Source of the DNA: Chrysopilus asiliformis
Lineage: Eukaryota > Arthropoda > Insecta > Diptera > Rhagionidae
Direction of reading: 5' to 3'
DNA: 64,000 nt
Assembly: GCA_964034945.1 (NCBI GenBank)
Contig: OZ035960.1
Coordinates: 87,280,348 to 87,344,347, forward strand
The notes beneath the pieces are model-generated. The model made no database searches, was not told where the DNA came from, and was given only the letters and a program-made list of their open reading frames with translations. The translations under genes and the position numbers were made by a program. Positions within the stretch are counted from its first letter, which is position 1. Every line of letters begins with the position of its first letter. Positions 58,901 to 63,754 of the stretch are shown piece after piece.

Positions 58901-59881
58901 CCTCTGTAAAAGACAACAAATTGCAATTGTTATAAAAAACTACGCGAAAAGTCGGGCAGAGAGAAATGTATTGTATTTCCTTTACTTACACAAAAGTTAT
59001 CCCGAAAATATTTTTTGGGAAGAGTGGCACTAAAGAACGATGCACGATTTTACCCTTAAACTAATTTTTGAATCAATGTAGTTTTCACTTTAGTTGAGGA
59101 CTTTTTGGAAAGGGTACAGTCTCTAGTTTCATCCATATATGACTTCAAGAGCCACCGAATTGCAGGAAGTGAAAATTACACGGGTTCAAAAGTTAACCCA
59201 GGAGCACAACTTCCGTTTCTGCAATGACTTCTGTGAAAAATCACGAGAAAGTTCGTTAACCCCTCACCATCCCCCTGCAATTCGATGGCTCTTGACGCCA
59301 TATATGGATGAAACTAGACACTGTGCCCTTTCCAAAAAGTCCTCAACCAAGGTGAAAACTACACGGGTTGAAAAGTTAGCCCGATTTGTCATTTTAAGCC
59401 CAATTTTCAGACAATTTTTCAAGAATACCTTTGAAGAGACGGGAGTATCGAAATATAAGATGCCCACGTTGCTACAATTTGGTGAACGGCTAAGTAAAAA
59501 AAATACAAGAAGATTACAAGAAGCCCAACGCAAATTACAGAATTTACAACACAAGCAGAAGCAATATAAACTTTTATAGATCAAGTTTTGCCACACATGA
59601 TTTCTAGCTTCTCCGATCTATGTCAGGAACATCATGGATTACTGTCAAAATCATTTGGTATTCTTTTATTAAATTTTCTTACATTTTTTTTGTTCCAGCA
59701 TGCATTTTTAGCCATAAAACATTAGAAAAAATGCTTTTTTGTGGTCGTGTGCTAATTGCTTTCTATTTGAGAATAATATATAGAAAACCAAATATTTTTT
59801 TATTTTTAGTCAACGGCTAAATCCGAAGGTTGGGAAGCATTTAAACATTGTTTAAAACAGGAAATGAAAGCTGCTAAATAA
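37850..59881 (+). CDS. MICU3: MICU3-type mitochondrial calcium uptake protein (3' part of gene, 10 exons)
   Basis: Exons: 37850-37982, 38049-38159, 43297-43344, 43408-43490, 43635-43697, 44116-44193, 47344-47415, 52181-52589, 54016-54173, 59810-59881. All junctions are GT-AG and phases agree (1,1,1,0,0,0,0,1,0). They give 408 residues plus TAA; mammalian MICU3 is about 530, so the N-terminus with its mitochondrial leader is missing here. Seen: a start-proximal KLTARERRFIKFAS motif; EF-hand loop DTDGNQRVDKNE (residues 111-122); DTTLQVHFFGKKG (214-226); a central FMDNLQTEV helix; EF-hand loop DEDGDGLLSYKE (360-371); the MICU3-like tail FKHCLKQEMKAAK. These match MICU3 better than MICU1 or MICU2 from recalled family sequences. 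The family sits in the intermembrane space, pairs with MICU1 and tunes Ca2+ entry through MCU. An acidic insert (about 183-206) precedes DTTLQ. Introns are full of transposons and one holds a gene on the other strand. Confidence 0.9.
38049..38159 (+). CDS. MICU3: MICU3 exon
   Basis: Only 66 bp of intron separate it from the preceding exon. It encodes PRLKRRTLAPNDVTKIKDVT and then a basic stretch ending MFRGLRDK. The acceptor is tttttgtag, the donor gtaaca, and the phase in and out is 1. The following intron is 5.1 kb and contains the DUF1091 gene, a family H copy and a decayed Tigger-like element. Confidence 0.9.
39349..40160. mobile_element. Decayed Tigger-like element holding family H
   Basis: GAACCTCGATACGTCGAAG near 39353 faces GAGGTTCCACTGTAA near 40145, and the arms share ACTTCGA/TCGAAGTT motifs. 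The outermost left bases are lost. Family H (39459-39976) sits inside. Confidence 0.4.
39459..39976 (+). mobile_element. Family H copy
   Basis: Near full length, with the GTTTAAGTGAACGGCGAACAG variant also found at 1535-2894. The central tract is reduced to a few GAC repeats and a small deletion lies just before the 3' end. Confidence 0.8.
40680..41162 (-). CDS. DUF1091 gene exon 2
   Basis: It begins AKLGLKFSNIVYDTF after acceptor ctctaatttag and ends GTFYKT, TAA. AATAAA on the minus strand at 40530-40525 could be the poly(A) signal. Confidence 0.85.
   Translation of the reverse strand, partial: AKLGLKFSNIVYDTFVPYIKCNAIIIKNRTFEASCNITSPVSVFHMNYDVLLYRGDRCLRMMNRTKNLCELIHSANASPTARAIINQVLGHSNLPRKCPIDPKVYYLHKFRIETKAFSKRLMDFTFPWSHFRYAAIFYDEINREKIKIGHFVVLGTFYKT
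40680..41278 (-). CDS. DUF1091 family secreted protein, two exons, nested in a MICU3 intron
   Basis: Exon 1 is 41278-41225 (ATG, 18 codons); a 62-bp intron (gtatat...tttag) follows; exon 2 is 41162-40680, TAA. The product is 178 aa, usual for this insect family. MFKIINLTLILMLINIGDA is a clear signal peptide. The body has the family layout: an early IIIKNRTFEASCNIT strand, a central CLRMMNRTKNLCELI, then RKCPIDPKVYYLHKF and a late FTFPWSHFRYAAIFYDE strand. Several N-glycosylation sequons (NRT, NIT, NAS) are present. DUF1091 (PF06477) proteins belong to the MD-2-like lipid-recognition group and are numerous in flies; some are gustatory or contact-chemosensory. A TATA-like TATAAAAG at 41308-41301 is only 22 bp before the ATG. 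Confidence 0.85.
41225..41278 (-). CDS. DUF1091 gene exon 1 (signal peptide)
   Basis: 18 codons from ATG at 41278 to GAC, donor gtatat, phase 0. The hydrophobic core NLTLILMLINI is a typical signal sequence. A donor one codon earlier would put a stop in exon 2, which supports this boundary. Confidence 0.75.
42086..42425. mobile_element. Composite of two family H fragments in opposite orientation
   Basis: 42086-42187 is the 3' end reversed (tatacgagtatggtgaaacc to cagtgtgtttagaatgataa). From 42188 a forward 5' part runs to tttttgagatac. The junction falls at a shared ATAAACATAAC sequence. Confidence 0.7.
42714..42985. repeat. Two-unit tandem repeat, about 143 bp
   Basis: cgatctgtcacccatttagc at 42718 and again at 42859, each followed by gtcgccgtagaa, a T run, a gatc..gatc. 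block and tttcgtcccg.caact. Probably part of a transposon tail together with 42426-42700. Confidence 0.65.
43297..43344 (+). CDS. MICU3: MICU3 exon
   Basis: A 48-nt exon encoding GIISYTEYLFLLSILT, equivalent to GVISYTEYLFLLCILT of mammalian MICU3. The acceptor is attttttag and the donor is a consensus gtaagt. Confidence 0.92.
43408..43490 (+). CDS. MICU3: MICU3 exon with EF-hand 1
   Basis: It encodes KPQSGFRIAFNMF followed by the canonical 12-residue loop DTDGNQRVDKNE and FLV. Asp at loop positions 1, 3 and 9, Asn at 5 and Glu at 12 are all present, so this hand should bind Ca2+. The donor is gtaagt and the phase is 0. Confidence 0.93.
43635..43697 (+). CDS. MICU3: MICU3 exon
   Basis: A 21-codon exon encoding IRSILGGSLREHDLDENTRK plus Ile. 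The acceptor is ttatttcgtag and the donor gtgaga. A competing donor (gtaaaa at 43690) would leave phase 1 and not fit the next exon, so the later donor is preferred. Confidence 0.8.
44116..44193 (+). CDS. MICU3: MICU3 exon
   Basis: It encodes 26 residues starting LLRLVSTKEQAAQLF and ending LPKPGKSL. The acceptor (aacaatgttag) has a weak pyrimidine tract; the donor is a consensus gtaagt. It joins its neighbours in phase 0. Confidence 0.8.
45221..45741 (-). mobile_element. Helitron-like element, 3' part
   Basis: The minus-strand 3' end is ACCCGGCAACGATGGGT hairpin-like, then ...CTAG|T at 45221-45224. The body matches 34735-35199 (ttatcctt.caga.ct, acattcgtgat). The 5' end is cut where the next Helitron-like copy begins. 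Confidence 0.6.
45742..46077 (-). mobile_element. Helitron-like element, 336 bp
   Basis: The minus strand runs A|TCTATATTATAACTAATATA ... ACCCGGTAACGACGGGT hairpin ... CTAG|T. It carries one full and one partial unit of the same 163-bp sequence that is amplified at 55.8-58.0 kb. Its CTAG end abuts the Helitron-like sequence on its left. Confidence 0.75.
46108..46674. mobile_element. CpG-rich MITE with repeated GCGCA motifs
   Basis: AGTAGACATGGGTAACGCAG at the left is matched inverted at the right (GCGTTACCCATTCTTACT), and TTA flanks both sides (46105-46107 and 46675-46677). GCGC, TTGCGC and GTAACGC motifs crowd both ends, against an AT-rich background. A TTA duplication suggests Harbinger. 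Confidence 0.7.
47344..47415 (+). CDS. MICU3: MICU3 exon with an unusual acceptor
   Basis: It encodes MEKIFSGAWKDRRGISEQEG followed by AEDE, then donor gtaaga. The acceptor is aattgcaaag, with A instead of a pyrimidine at -3; no better AG exists before an in-frame TAA at 47311. Because the exon begins exactly with ATG it could also be an alternative 5' exon. The acidic end continues into the next exon (EDGYVDDEEG). Confidence 0.75.
48262..48812. mobile_element. Pogo/Tigger-type MITE
   Basis: CACTCATACCTCGCTATACG at the left and CGTAAAGCGAGGTATGAGTG at the right, flanked by TA. Further TATACGGC units repeat inside each end. A family H fragment (48394-48456) is inside. Confidence 0.75.
48394..48456 (+). 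mobile_element. Family H fragment (first 60 bp)
   Basis: aacaaaagctataattgcca through cccgtatggtgatttaagtg only; it shares the TTTAAGTGA variant with the copy at 32137. Inside the Tigger-type MITE. Confidence 0.7.
48920..49020. repeat. Three palindromic GTGACCACC units at about 43-bp spacing
   Basis: AGTGACCACCGGTGGTCATT (48921), CGTGACCACCCGTGGTCACA (48964) and CGTGACCACCAGTGGG (49007). Each is a near-perfect inverted repeat of 16-18 bp. The function is unknown. Confidence 0.6.
49083..49641 (-). mobile_element. Family H, full-length copy, reverse
   Basis: ttatacccgtatggtgaatc to caattatagcttttgttatg. It has (GTCY)n at 49217-49252. It is paired head-to-head with the next copy. Confidence 0.85.
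49690..50242 (+). mobile_element. Family H, full-length copy
   Basis: gcataacaaaagctataatt to caccatactggtataa, with (GACA/GACG)n at 50087-50110. With the preceding reverse copy and a 48-bp spacer it forms a 1.16-kb inverted pair. Confidence 0.85.
50250..50610. repeat. Truncated repeat with CAACTGAT/ATCAGTT motifs
   Basis: Phrases aactgattggtgtgaacg and aactgatagatgtgaacgc, plus an end gatagatgtgtgccctac, suggest the right part of a MITE whose left end was lost at the family H junction. Confidence 0.4.
50938..51499 (-). mobile_element. Deleted mariner element with intact TIRs
   Basis: CAGGGTGGGCCAGAATAGAC at the left matches the right end inverted over about 45 bp; TA flanks both sides (50936-50937 and 51500-51501). 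It holds the C-terminal third of a mariner transposase on the minus strand. Confidence 0.9.
51159..51428 (-). pseudogene. C-terminal remnant of mariner transposase
   Basis: The minus frame contains SIALLRDMFGGRIISKSCDF and PPRSPDLTTPDCFLWGYLKE, then KVYVNKPTTISQFKTNI. The P-P-R-S-P-D-L-T...D block carries the third catalytic Asp of the DD34D-type domain. Everything N-terminal is deleted within the 562-bp element. Confidence 0.8.
51780..51905. repeat. ATCGAT-rich repeat, copy 1
   Basis: TATCGATAGTC, ATATCGATC, CATCGATATA and TAGTCGATGTT within 120 bp. Shares vocabulary with 53700-53850. Confidence 0.5.
52181..52589 (+). CDS. MICU3: MICU3 long core exon
   Basis: The longest exon, 136 codons. 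Key segments are VDTTLQVHFFGKKGNQDLHY, FMDNLQTEVLELEFNEFSKG, DFAKILLRYTYLDTDEYDMY, FRDFCRFLNNLEDFAIAMRM and YTLADRAISK. This is the most conserved part of the family and fixes the MICU3 assignment. The acceptor is ccgaaaacag; the donor ag|gtattc leaves phase 1. Confidence 0.95.
52915..53155. mobile_element. piggyBac-type MITE, CACTCTAAC family, copy 2 (inverted)
   Basis: TTAA|CACTCTAACTGCYACG ... CGTGGCAGTTAGAGTG|TTAA (TTAA at 52911-52914 and 53156-53159). 241 bp; the interior is the reverse of the copy at 35289. Confidence 0.85.
53400..53560. repeat. AACGAAAT / CGTTAC repeated-motif tract
   Basis: Short motifs AACGAAAT, CGTTAC and AACATAACG recur about ten times in 150 bp in both orientations, ending at GGCATCCCTAG. 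Probably the interior of an old transposon. Confidence 0.4.
53582..53648. repeat. Hairpin
   Basis: CCAATTTGATTTGCA pairs with TGCAAATCAAATTGG, and the outer CTGCAAAAA pairs with TTTTTGCAG, around a short T/A loop. Confidence 0.6.
53700..53850. repeat. ATCGAT-rich repeat, copy 2
   Basis: Six ATCGAT or CATCGATA sites plus TCGATGTCGACTATCGATGG. Such clusters resemble DREF/BEAF-type sites, but the layout here looks like a repeat unit. Confidence 0.5.
54016..54173 (+). CDS. MICU3: MICU3 exon with C-terminal EF-hand
   Basis: It encodes DEFSRAVKICTGYTLTQHLI, then the intact loop DEDGDGLLSYKE and FIAIMKDRLHRGFK. The donor is gtaagt. The reading frame also stays open through the donor to a stop at 54305 (listed separately). 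Confidence 0.94.
54174..54305 (+). CDS. Possible alternative MICU3 C-terminus by intron retention
   Basis: If the donor at 54174 is not used, the frame stays open for 43 more codons: VSAYGIEYNEELLDDNDPNF and then a basic end RACRRVRRYLYSLNT, stop TAA. The stretch is acidic then basic and reads like protein, but a 132-nt open frame in an intron can also be chance. Its last 49 bp recur exactly at 58357-58405. The spliced form to 59810 fits the family better. Confidence 0.3.
   Translation, partial: VSAYGIEYNEELLDDNDPNFPVMSMLKSRACRRVRRYLYSLNT
54251..54299. repeat. 49-bp exact repeat, copy A
   Basis: taaatcacgtgcttgtcgta to atagcctaaat, identical to 58357-58405. It lies in the alternative MICU3 C-terminal frame. 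Confidence 0.9.
54679..55061. mobile_element. 383-bp full palindrome MITE, copy 2
   Basis: Same family and exactly the same length as 26743-27125, inserted in the opposite sense (the central asymmetric bases are reversed). TAA flanks both sides (54676-54678 and 55062-55064). Located in the last MICU3 intron. Confidence 0.88.
55252..58159 (-). mobile_element. Helitron-like element(s) with amplified core
   Basis: On the minus strand the right edge is A|TCATACTAATATATAAAAAT (5') and the left edge ends CCGG-hairpin then CTAG|T (CTAG at 55252-55255). A second 5' end at 55772 shows two units: a compact copy (55252-55772) and a longer one (55773-58159) without its own 3' end. The core of the longer copy is the 163-bp array. 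No Rep/helicase coding is present. Confidence 0.75.
55845..58000. repeat. 163-bp tandem array with 978-bp higher-order repeat
   Basis: About 13 monomers, each with ctactttttaatgggtctg, ccccgacgaacatctatgcc, aatcggttcagtagtttccc and catagcgcaaaaactaagtt. Equivalent points fall at exact multiples of 163 bp from 55856 to 57975. Monomer variants recur with a shift of 978 bp (6 x 163): 56345-56668 reappears at 57323-57646 almost unchanged. All frames in it are by-products of the repeat. Confidence 0.9.
58164..58282. mobile_element. 119-bp MITE with CGGCCAYATCTRCGTAT termini
   Basis: CGGCCACATCTGCGTAT at the left and ATACGTAGATATGGCCG at the right, flanked by TA. It lies directly beside the Helitron-like 5' end. 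Confidence 0.65.
58357..58405. repeat. 49-bp exact repeat, copy B
   Basis: Identical to 54251-54299, 4.1 kb upstream in the same orientation. The flanks differ on both sides. Confidence 0.9.
58481..58906. mobile_element. Harbinger-type MITE, 426 bp
   Basis: CACAGGGACCACATTGACTT at the left and its near-exact reverse complement at the right (about 38-bp inverted repeats, including TTTATTTCTGGTRTACCAGC). TAA flanks both ends (58478-58480 and 58907-58909). The motif TGGTATACCAG recurs inside. Confidence 0.85.
59078..59361. repeat. Foldback element, about 90-bp arms
   Basis: gtagttttcactttagttga to gccaccgaattgcagg (59078-59168) is mirrored at 59274-59361. The loop is about 105 bp. Arm identity looks near 90 per cent. 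Confidence 0.7.
59139..59579 (+). CDS. Hypothetical 146-codon ORF in the last MICU3 intron
   Basis: Open from ATG 59139 to TAG. The first two thirds lie in an inverted-repeat element and look incidental (the repeats EVKITRVQKL and KVKTTRVEKL come from a direct repeat). The last 50 residues are unique, charged and helical: MPTLLQFGERLSKKNTRRLQ followed by a Lys/Gln-rich end. It does not join MICU3 in frame through the nearest AG. It may be a transposon remnant. Confidence 0.25.
   Translation: MTSRATELQEVKITRVQKLTQEHNFRFCNDFCEKSRESSLTPHHPPAIRWLLTPYMDETRHCALSKKSSTKVKTTRVEKLARFVILSPIFRQFFKNTFEETGVSKYKMPTLLQFGERLSKKNTRRLQEAQRKLQNLQHKQKQYKLL
59810..59881 (+). CDS. MICU3: MICU3 terminal exon
   Basis: The acceptor tatttttag is followed by STAKSEGWEAFKHCLKQEMK and AAK, then TAA at 59879-59881. 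It matches the family C-terminus (FKSCLKKEL in the mammalian protein). The intron before it is 5.6 kb and contains a Harbinger-type palindrome, the Helitron array and two further MITEs. Confidence 0.9.
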   Translation, partial: STAKSEGWEAFKHCLKQEMKAAK

Positions 59882-59953
59882 TTAAAGTCCATGGAAAATA
59901 TTTACATATGCAACTATTAAAGTGCAATAAGTATTACTAACAACATCATTAAG

Positions 59954-59959
59954 AATAAA
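59954..59959 (+). terminator. Polyadenylation signal for MICU3
   Basis: AATAAA lies 73 bp after the MICU3 stop codon, followed by A-rich and then T-rich sequence. Further AATAAA-like hexamers near 60366 could serve a longer 3' UTR. Confidence 0.5.
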
Positions 59960-60689
59960 AAAAATGCCAAAACAAGTGATTCATTTTTATAATATTTCAT
60001 TTATTAAATTTAACTTAAATATACACTTAGAAAAATCTTTTTTTTTTTTGTTGTTAAAGTTTATTGTTGAGCGTCATTATCATTTTTCATTTTAAGTTAT
60101 AAAAGCTTTTATTTATAAATTCTTGTCACTCTTCTGTTAAAAATTTGTCTGTTCTATGTATTTCATTGTTTTATCATGTATTTTCATTAAAATTTAACTA
60201 CTAATGTACATTTATATGAAATTATAGAAAGAAATTATTGCACAATTTTAATATATATCGGACTTCCCAATTGTTTTTGTTTTAAATTGTTTTTTTGAAT
60301 GTAAAAGTTTACATTGTTATCTAAATAATATAATATTAAAACATATATTGTAAACAATTTTGGAACTAATAAAATAAAGTTTTAAAGCAAAGGCAATTAA
60401 ATAACTTCTCTAAATTACTTAAGTCATATGAAACACCTATAAAATTGTATTTCATCTAACAAATTATCAACTGCACAATTGGTTTTTTTTTTGTTAAAAA
60501 AAGATCCCATTAGGAGAATAACATGTAATATCACAGTTTAACACGTGCAGAAAACACAACAAAAAAAACTCACACGCCCAATTTTTTAAAAACAATCCAA
60601 GTGAAGTTTCAATACTTAATAATTTCTAAATTCTATCCCAGAATATTTTTAATGATTCAAAAAAATGTCGAATAGGAATAAATATTTCA

Positions 60690-61805
60690 AAATATACACC
60701 GAACACTTATCTAAGCCCAAGTTGAAACTACCAGTCAGTGATGTTTCTCTAGGACTAATTACGGTAAAAAAGTTTCTATCGCAAACCTTGAAGGTATCAA
60801 AGTTATTAAACCTATTAATCCAACAACAGTAATAAATCATCCTGCTTCGATTGGTCCACTAATTATTGGATTTTGACTAAATTTCGAAAAATAAAGAATA
60901 CGCTGAATGAGGAAATCTTTCTTTATTATACAGCCATAAAAGATTATTCCAATATGAAAGCCGCAGTCTTCCAGGAAAAACTGGCAAAAAAAACTAATTT
61001 CTTATGGCAGTATTTACTTAATCTGAATTTATATTTTTGACTGAAGAGGAGGTCACATATTCAATTGGACAAAATCTAATGCTTCGGGATAAAAGGACAT
61101 TCCATTGACATTTTACAAATTACTACTACCTATTATATTGCGTTCAGTTACAAAGATCTTCAAGCATATTATAATGACATCTTCATGTCCTACCTCCTGG
61201 AATTGCCTCACCGATTGCCAAAACGGGTCATCGAAGAGATGCAATAGACACTTAAAGTTGGCCCTCCATTACCATGATTTTTCCCAACTGCAAAAAAATA
61301 GAGACACATTTATGTGAAGATACCTTGGCGAGAAAGGGAGATAAGAATCAACTGCAAAAATTTGTCGGCAACTGCAAAAATAATTTCCCCTTATTGGCGA
61401 TTTTATGGTTGCAGTTGACGGACTTGAACTTTTTTATAGCGATTTCTACTACAATCACACATTGTCCCTGTAAGTGAATAGAGAGCACAGACACATCCAA
61501 AGTGCTATTATAGGGTAGCTGTCATTTTTCATGTAGTTCAAACACACACATGCAGCTGTATAGCTTTATTTCTATGCTAATTTGAACCTTATATTCATAG
61601 CATAAGATTTGATATGATTGCTATAAAGTTGTTAAACTGGAAGGGAAAGCGTTTATACTTGTATTCAGTCATTCCTATTTAGATCTATATAAGTCTATCT
61701 TGCTCTAGTTTTCTGTATTTTTTTGCAGTTACAGAAGTCATGGTAATGGAGATCCTCCTTAAAGAAGCTAATTAACTTTTACTTGAAGAGCCACAACCTT
61801 TTAAA
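60690..61805 (+). pseudogene. Decayed unidentified coding region
   Basis: Successive stretches in shifting frames read as protein: PKLKLPVSDVSLGLI (about 60710), NYGKKVSIANLEGIKVIKPI (about 60757), KFRKIKNTLNEEIFLYYTAI (about 60880), LTEEEVTYSIGQNLMLRDK (about 61038), and IDILQITTTYYIAFSYKDLQ onward to LPKRVIEEMQ (about 61107-61246). The frame then meets a 500-bp inserted element (61258-61757) and resumes as LLLEEPQPFK to about 61805. Frameshifts and internal stops mean it cannot make a full protein. I do not recognise the family; a dead host gene copy, a transposon ORF or an old endogenous element are all possible. No splice pattern explains all the breaks. Confidence 0.5.
61258..61757. mobile_element. 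500-bp MITE with CTTAAAG duplication
   Basis: CCTCCATTACCATGAT...AACTGCAAAAAAATA near the left is mirrored at the right. CTTAAAG (7 bp, possibly part of 8) flanks both sides at 61251-61257 and 61758-61764. It interrupts the decayed coding region at 60690-61805; AACTGCAAAAA recurs inside. Probably hAT-like from the duplication length. Confidence 0.65.
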
Positions 61806-61948
61806 TAATTAAAGGTAAGCGCTCACATTTCTCGATGTTTGGACAGTTTTATTGTATTTCACAAAAATATATATCGGGTCTTTCAACAAGTACATAACAA
61901 TTTTGTATTTAAATAAAACACAGAATAATTGAGATATCGAGCTGAAAT

Positions 61949-62320
61949 TTATTCCAGGTGTAGTGAACATGTTTTATTTAAGTATGAAATTCGATGTCGT
62001 TCATGTGGGCACCGCGAGCACGTTTGCTGATTGATTCTTTGGAGCCAATATTCCACGACTCTTCCACACATATCGGCCGGAACGTTGGCAATTTCGCGTT
62101 CGATATTGTTTCTGAGCTCCTCTAACGTTGTTGGCTTGTTGGTATAAACCAACGACTTAACATAACCCCATAAAAAGAAATCCAACGGCGTTAACTCGCA
62201 TGAGCGAGGTGGGCATTCGACCGGACCATTTCTCGAGATTACACGATTACCGAACTACTCCTTCAATAGATCAATTGTTTCACCAGCTGTGTGGCATTGC
62301 TCGTTCGTGAACTTCACCAT
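61949..62320 (-). pseudogene. Internally deleted mariner transposase
   Basis: From ATG 62320, MVKFTNEQCHTAGETIDLLK is followed by an in-frame TAG and directly by FGNRVISRNGPVECPPRSCE, LTPLDFFLWGYVKSLVYTNK and the C-terminal tail. N- and C-terminal ends are joined by a deletion that removed most of the catalytic core. Confidence 0.75.
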
Positions 62321-62381
62321 GATAAAAATGTAAACCTTGACTGACGTTTTAGCATTGCCAGATCATAAAAAAAAAGTTTTA

Positions 62382-63046
62382 GGGCGGTTTTCACAACGTC
62401 CGGTTAACTCCTCCGGTAACGTAACCGGCGGTTAACTTTACGGTCGCCGTAAAGTGCCGGTAAACTAAATTTCGTTTTCACCATGTCTAAATTAACTAAC
62501 CGGCGGAAAAGTCGAAAATGTAGTAGATTTTTGTGAATACTAGTACATCTAATGTCAAAAAGGAACCATAACCTATATGTGGAATTTGGTGGAATTGGAT
62601 TTGTTAAAGTCAATCGTCGAAAAGTTATTCTGGGTAACTTTTATCCACAAGTAAATATCTCCCAATAAATATCCACAAAGCAGAAAATGTCGTTTGAAAC
62701 AATTTGCACCAGCAACAATTTCGATGGATTGATTGCAGTAATGAGTCCAGAAGATAGCTGGGTTACAAAGTGGCAAATTTTTAAACTCCAGGGAGATGCA
62801 GAAAATCTTTAATTGAATTTATTTAAATTAGAGCTATAAATCCTAATTTCCCTGCATAACCTTCAATTCGACGGTTCGATTAAGTCACTAATCGGACGAA
62901 ATTCTTCCGGTTAAGTTTACCGTCGGTTAAGACACATTCGGTTAACCGACACATTGCCTTTAACCGCATATTGGGAAAAGGAATTCTTCACTAACCACCG
63001 GTTAACCTCCGGTAAAGTTCGTAACCGGAGATTGTGAAAACCGCCC
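62382..63046. mobile_element. Harbinger-type MITE nested in the mariner
   Basis: GGGCGGTTTTCACAACGTCC at the left and ATTGTGAAAACCGCCC at the right; TTA on both sides (62379-62381 and 63047-63049). Both ends are packed with CCGGTTAAC and CCGGTAA motifs. 665 bp. Confidence 0.82.
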
Positions 63047-63574
63047 TTAGGGTGCGTTTTTCTTAAAATACAAAATTGTTATATCCTTGAAAGACCCTTT
63101 ATAATACTTTCGAGTATTATATGATTAGGAGAGTAGAAATATTATATTAAATATATAAATGAGTGAAATGAAATAAAATAGATAATTACATATATAAAAT
63201 TAGAAGAAATTGTTGGCGGGCCATATGGCAAACAAAAGAAATTTTTAAAAGGAAAGTTACTGTGAAATAAAAGAAGACCTCGTTTTTATAAAACAATTAC
63301 TGGTGATTGGGCAGATAAATTTATTATTTTCTTCCAAAAGATAAAAAGATCATTTGTAGGTATCTTAATGCAACATAGTTTGAAATATAGAACTCGCATT
63401 GTAGTTGACCTTTTGCTGTATCATCAAAATATAAGTGTCAAGTCAATTTGGTATGAACAAATCAGACAGTTAACAATATTATGCAATTTAACCGTTTTCC
63501 TAGCTGTAAGTAACCTAATTTTCCATTTGCTGTAGTATAATCAACACTTTTGTGCATTTTTTTAGTCATCATAT

Positions 63575-63580
63575 TTTATT
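63575..63580 (-). terminator. Polyadenylation signal for the right-edge gene
   Basis: TTTATT on the plus strand reads AATAAA on the minus strand, 175 bp after the stop codon at 63755. Confidence 0.35.
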
Positions 63581-63754
63581 TAAAAACAAGCGCTTGATTA
63601 AAAAACCGGAAATTGTCAACAAAGTAATCCTTAAAGTTACTTTAATTCTTCCACAATGAAAAAATGTAAAAATTTCAAACTCTCACACAAATCTAACCAA
63701 CACATAAATATCGAAAAAAAAATCTTTCTGTTATAACGATTTTTTTATCTAAGC

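Larger units (their letters stand above)
61874..63099 (-). mobile_element. Deleted mariner element, interrupted
   Basis: GGGTCTTTCAACAAGTACAT at the left and its diverged inverse at the right, with CATAACAATTTTGTATTT shared. TA flanks at 61872-61873 and 63100-63101. It carries the deleted transposase at 61949-62320 and is split by the MITE at 62382-63046. Confidence 0.82.
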
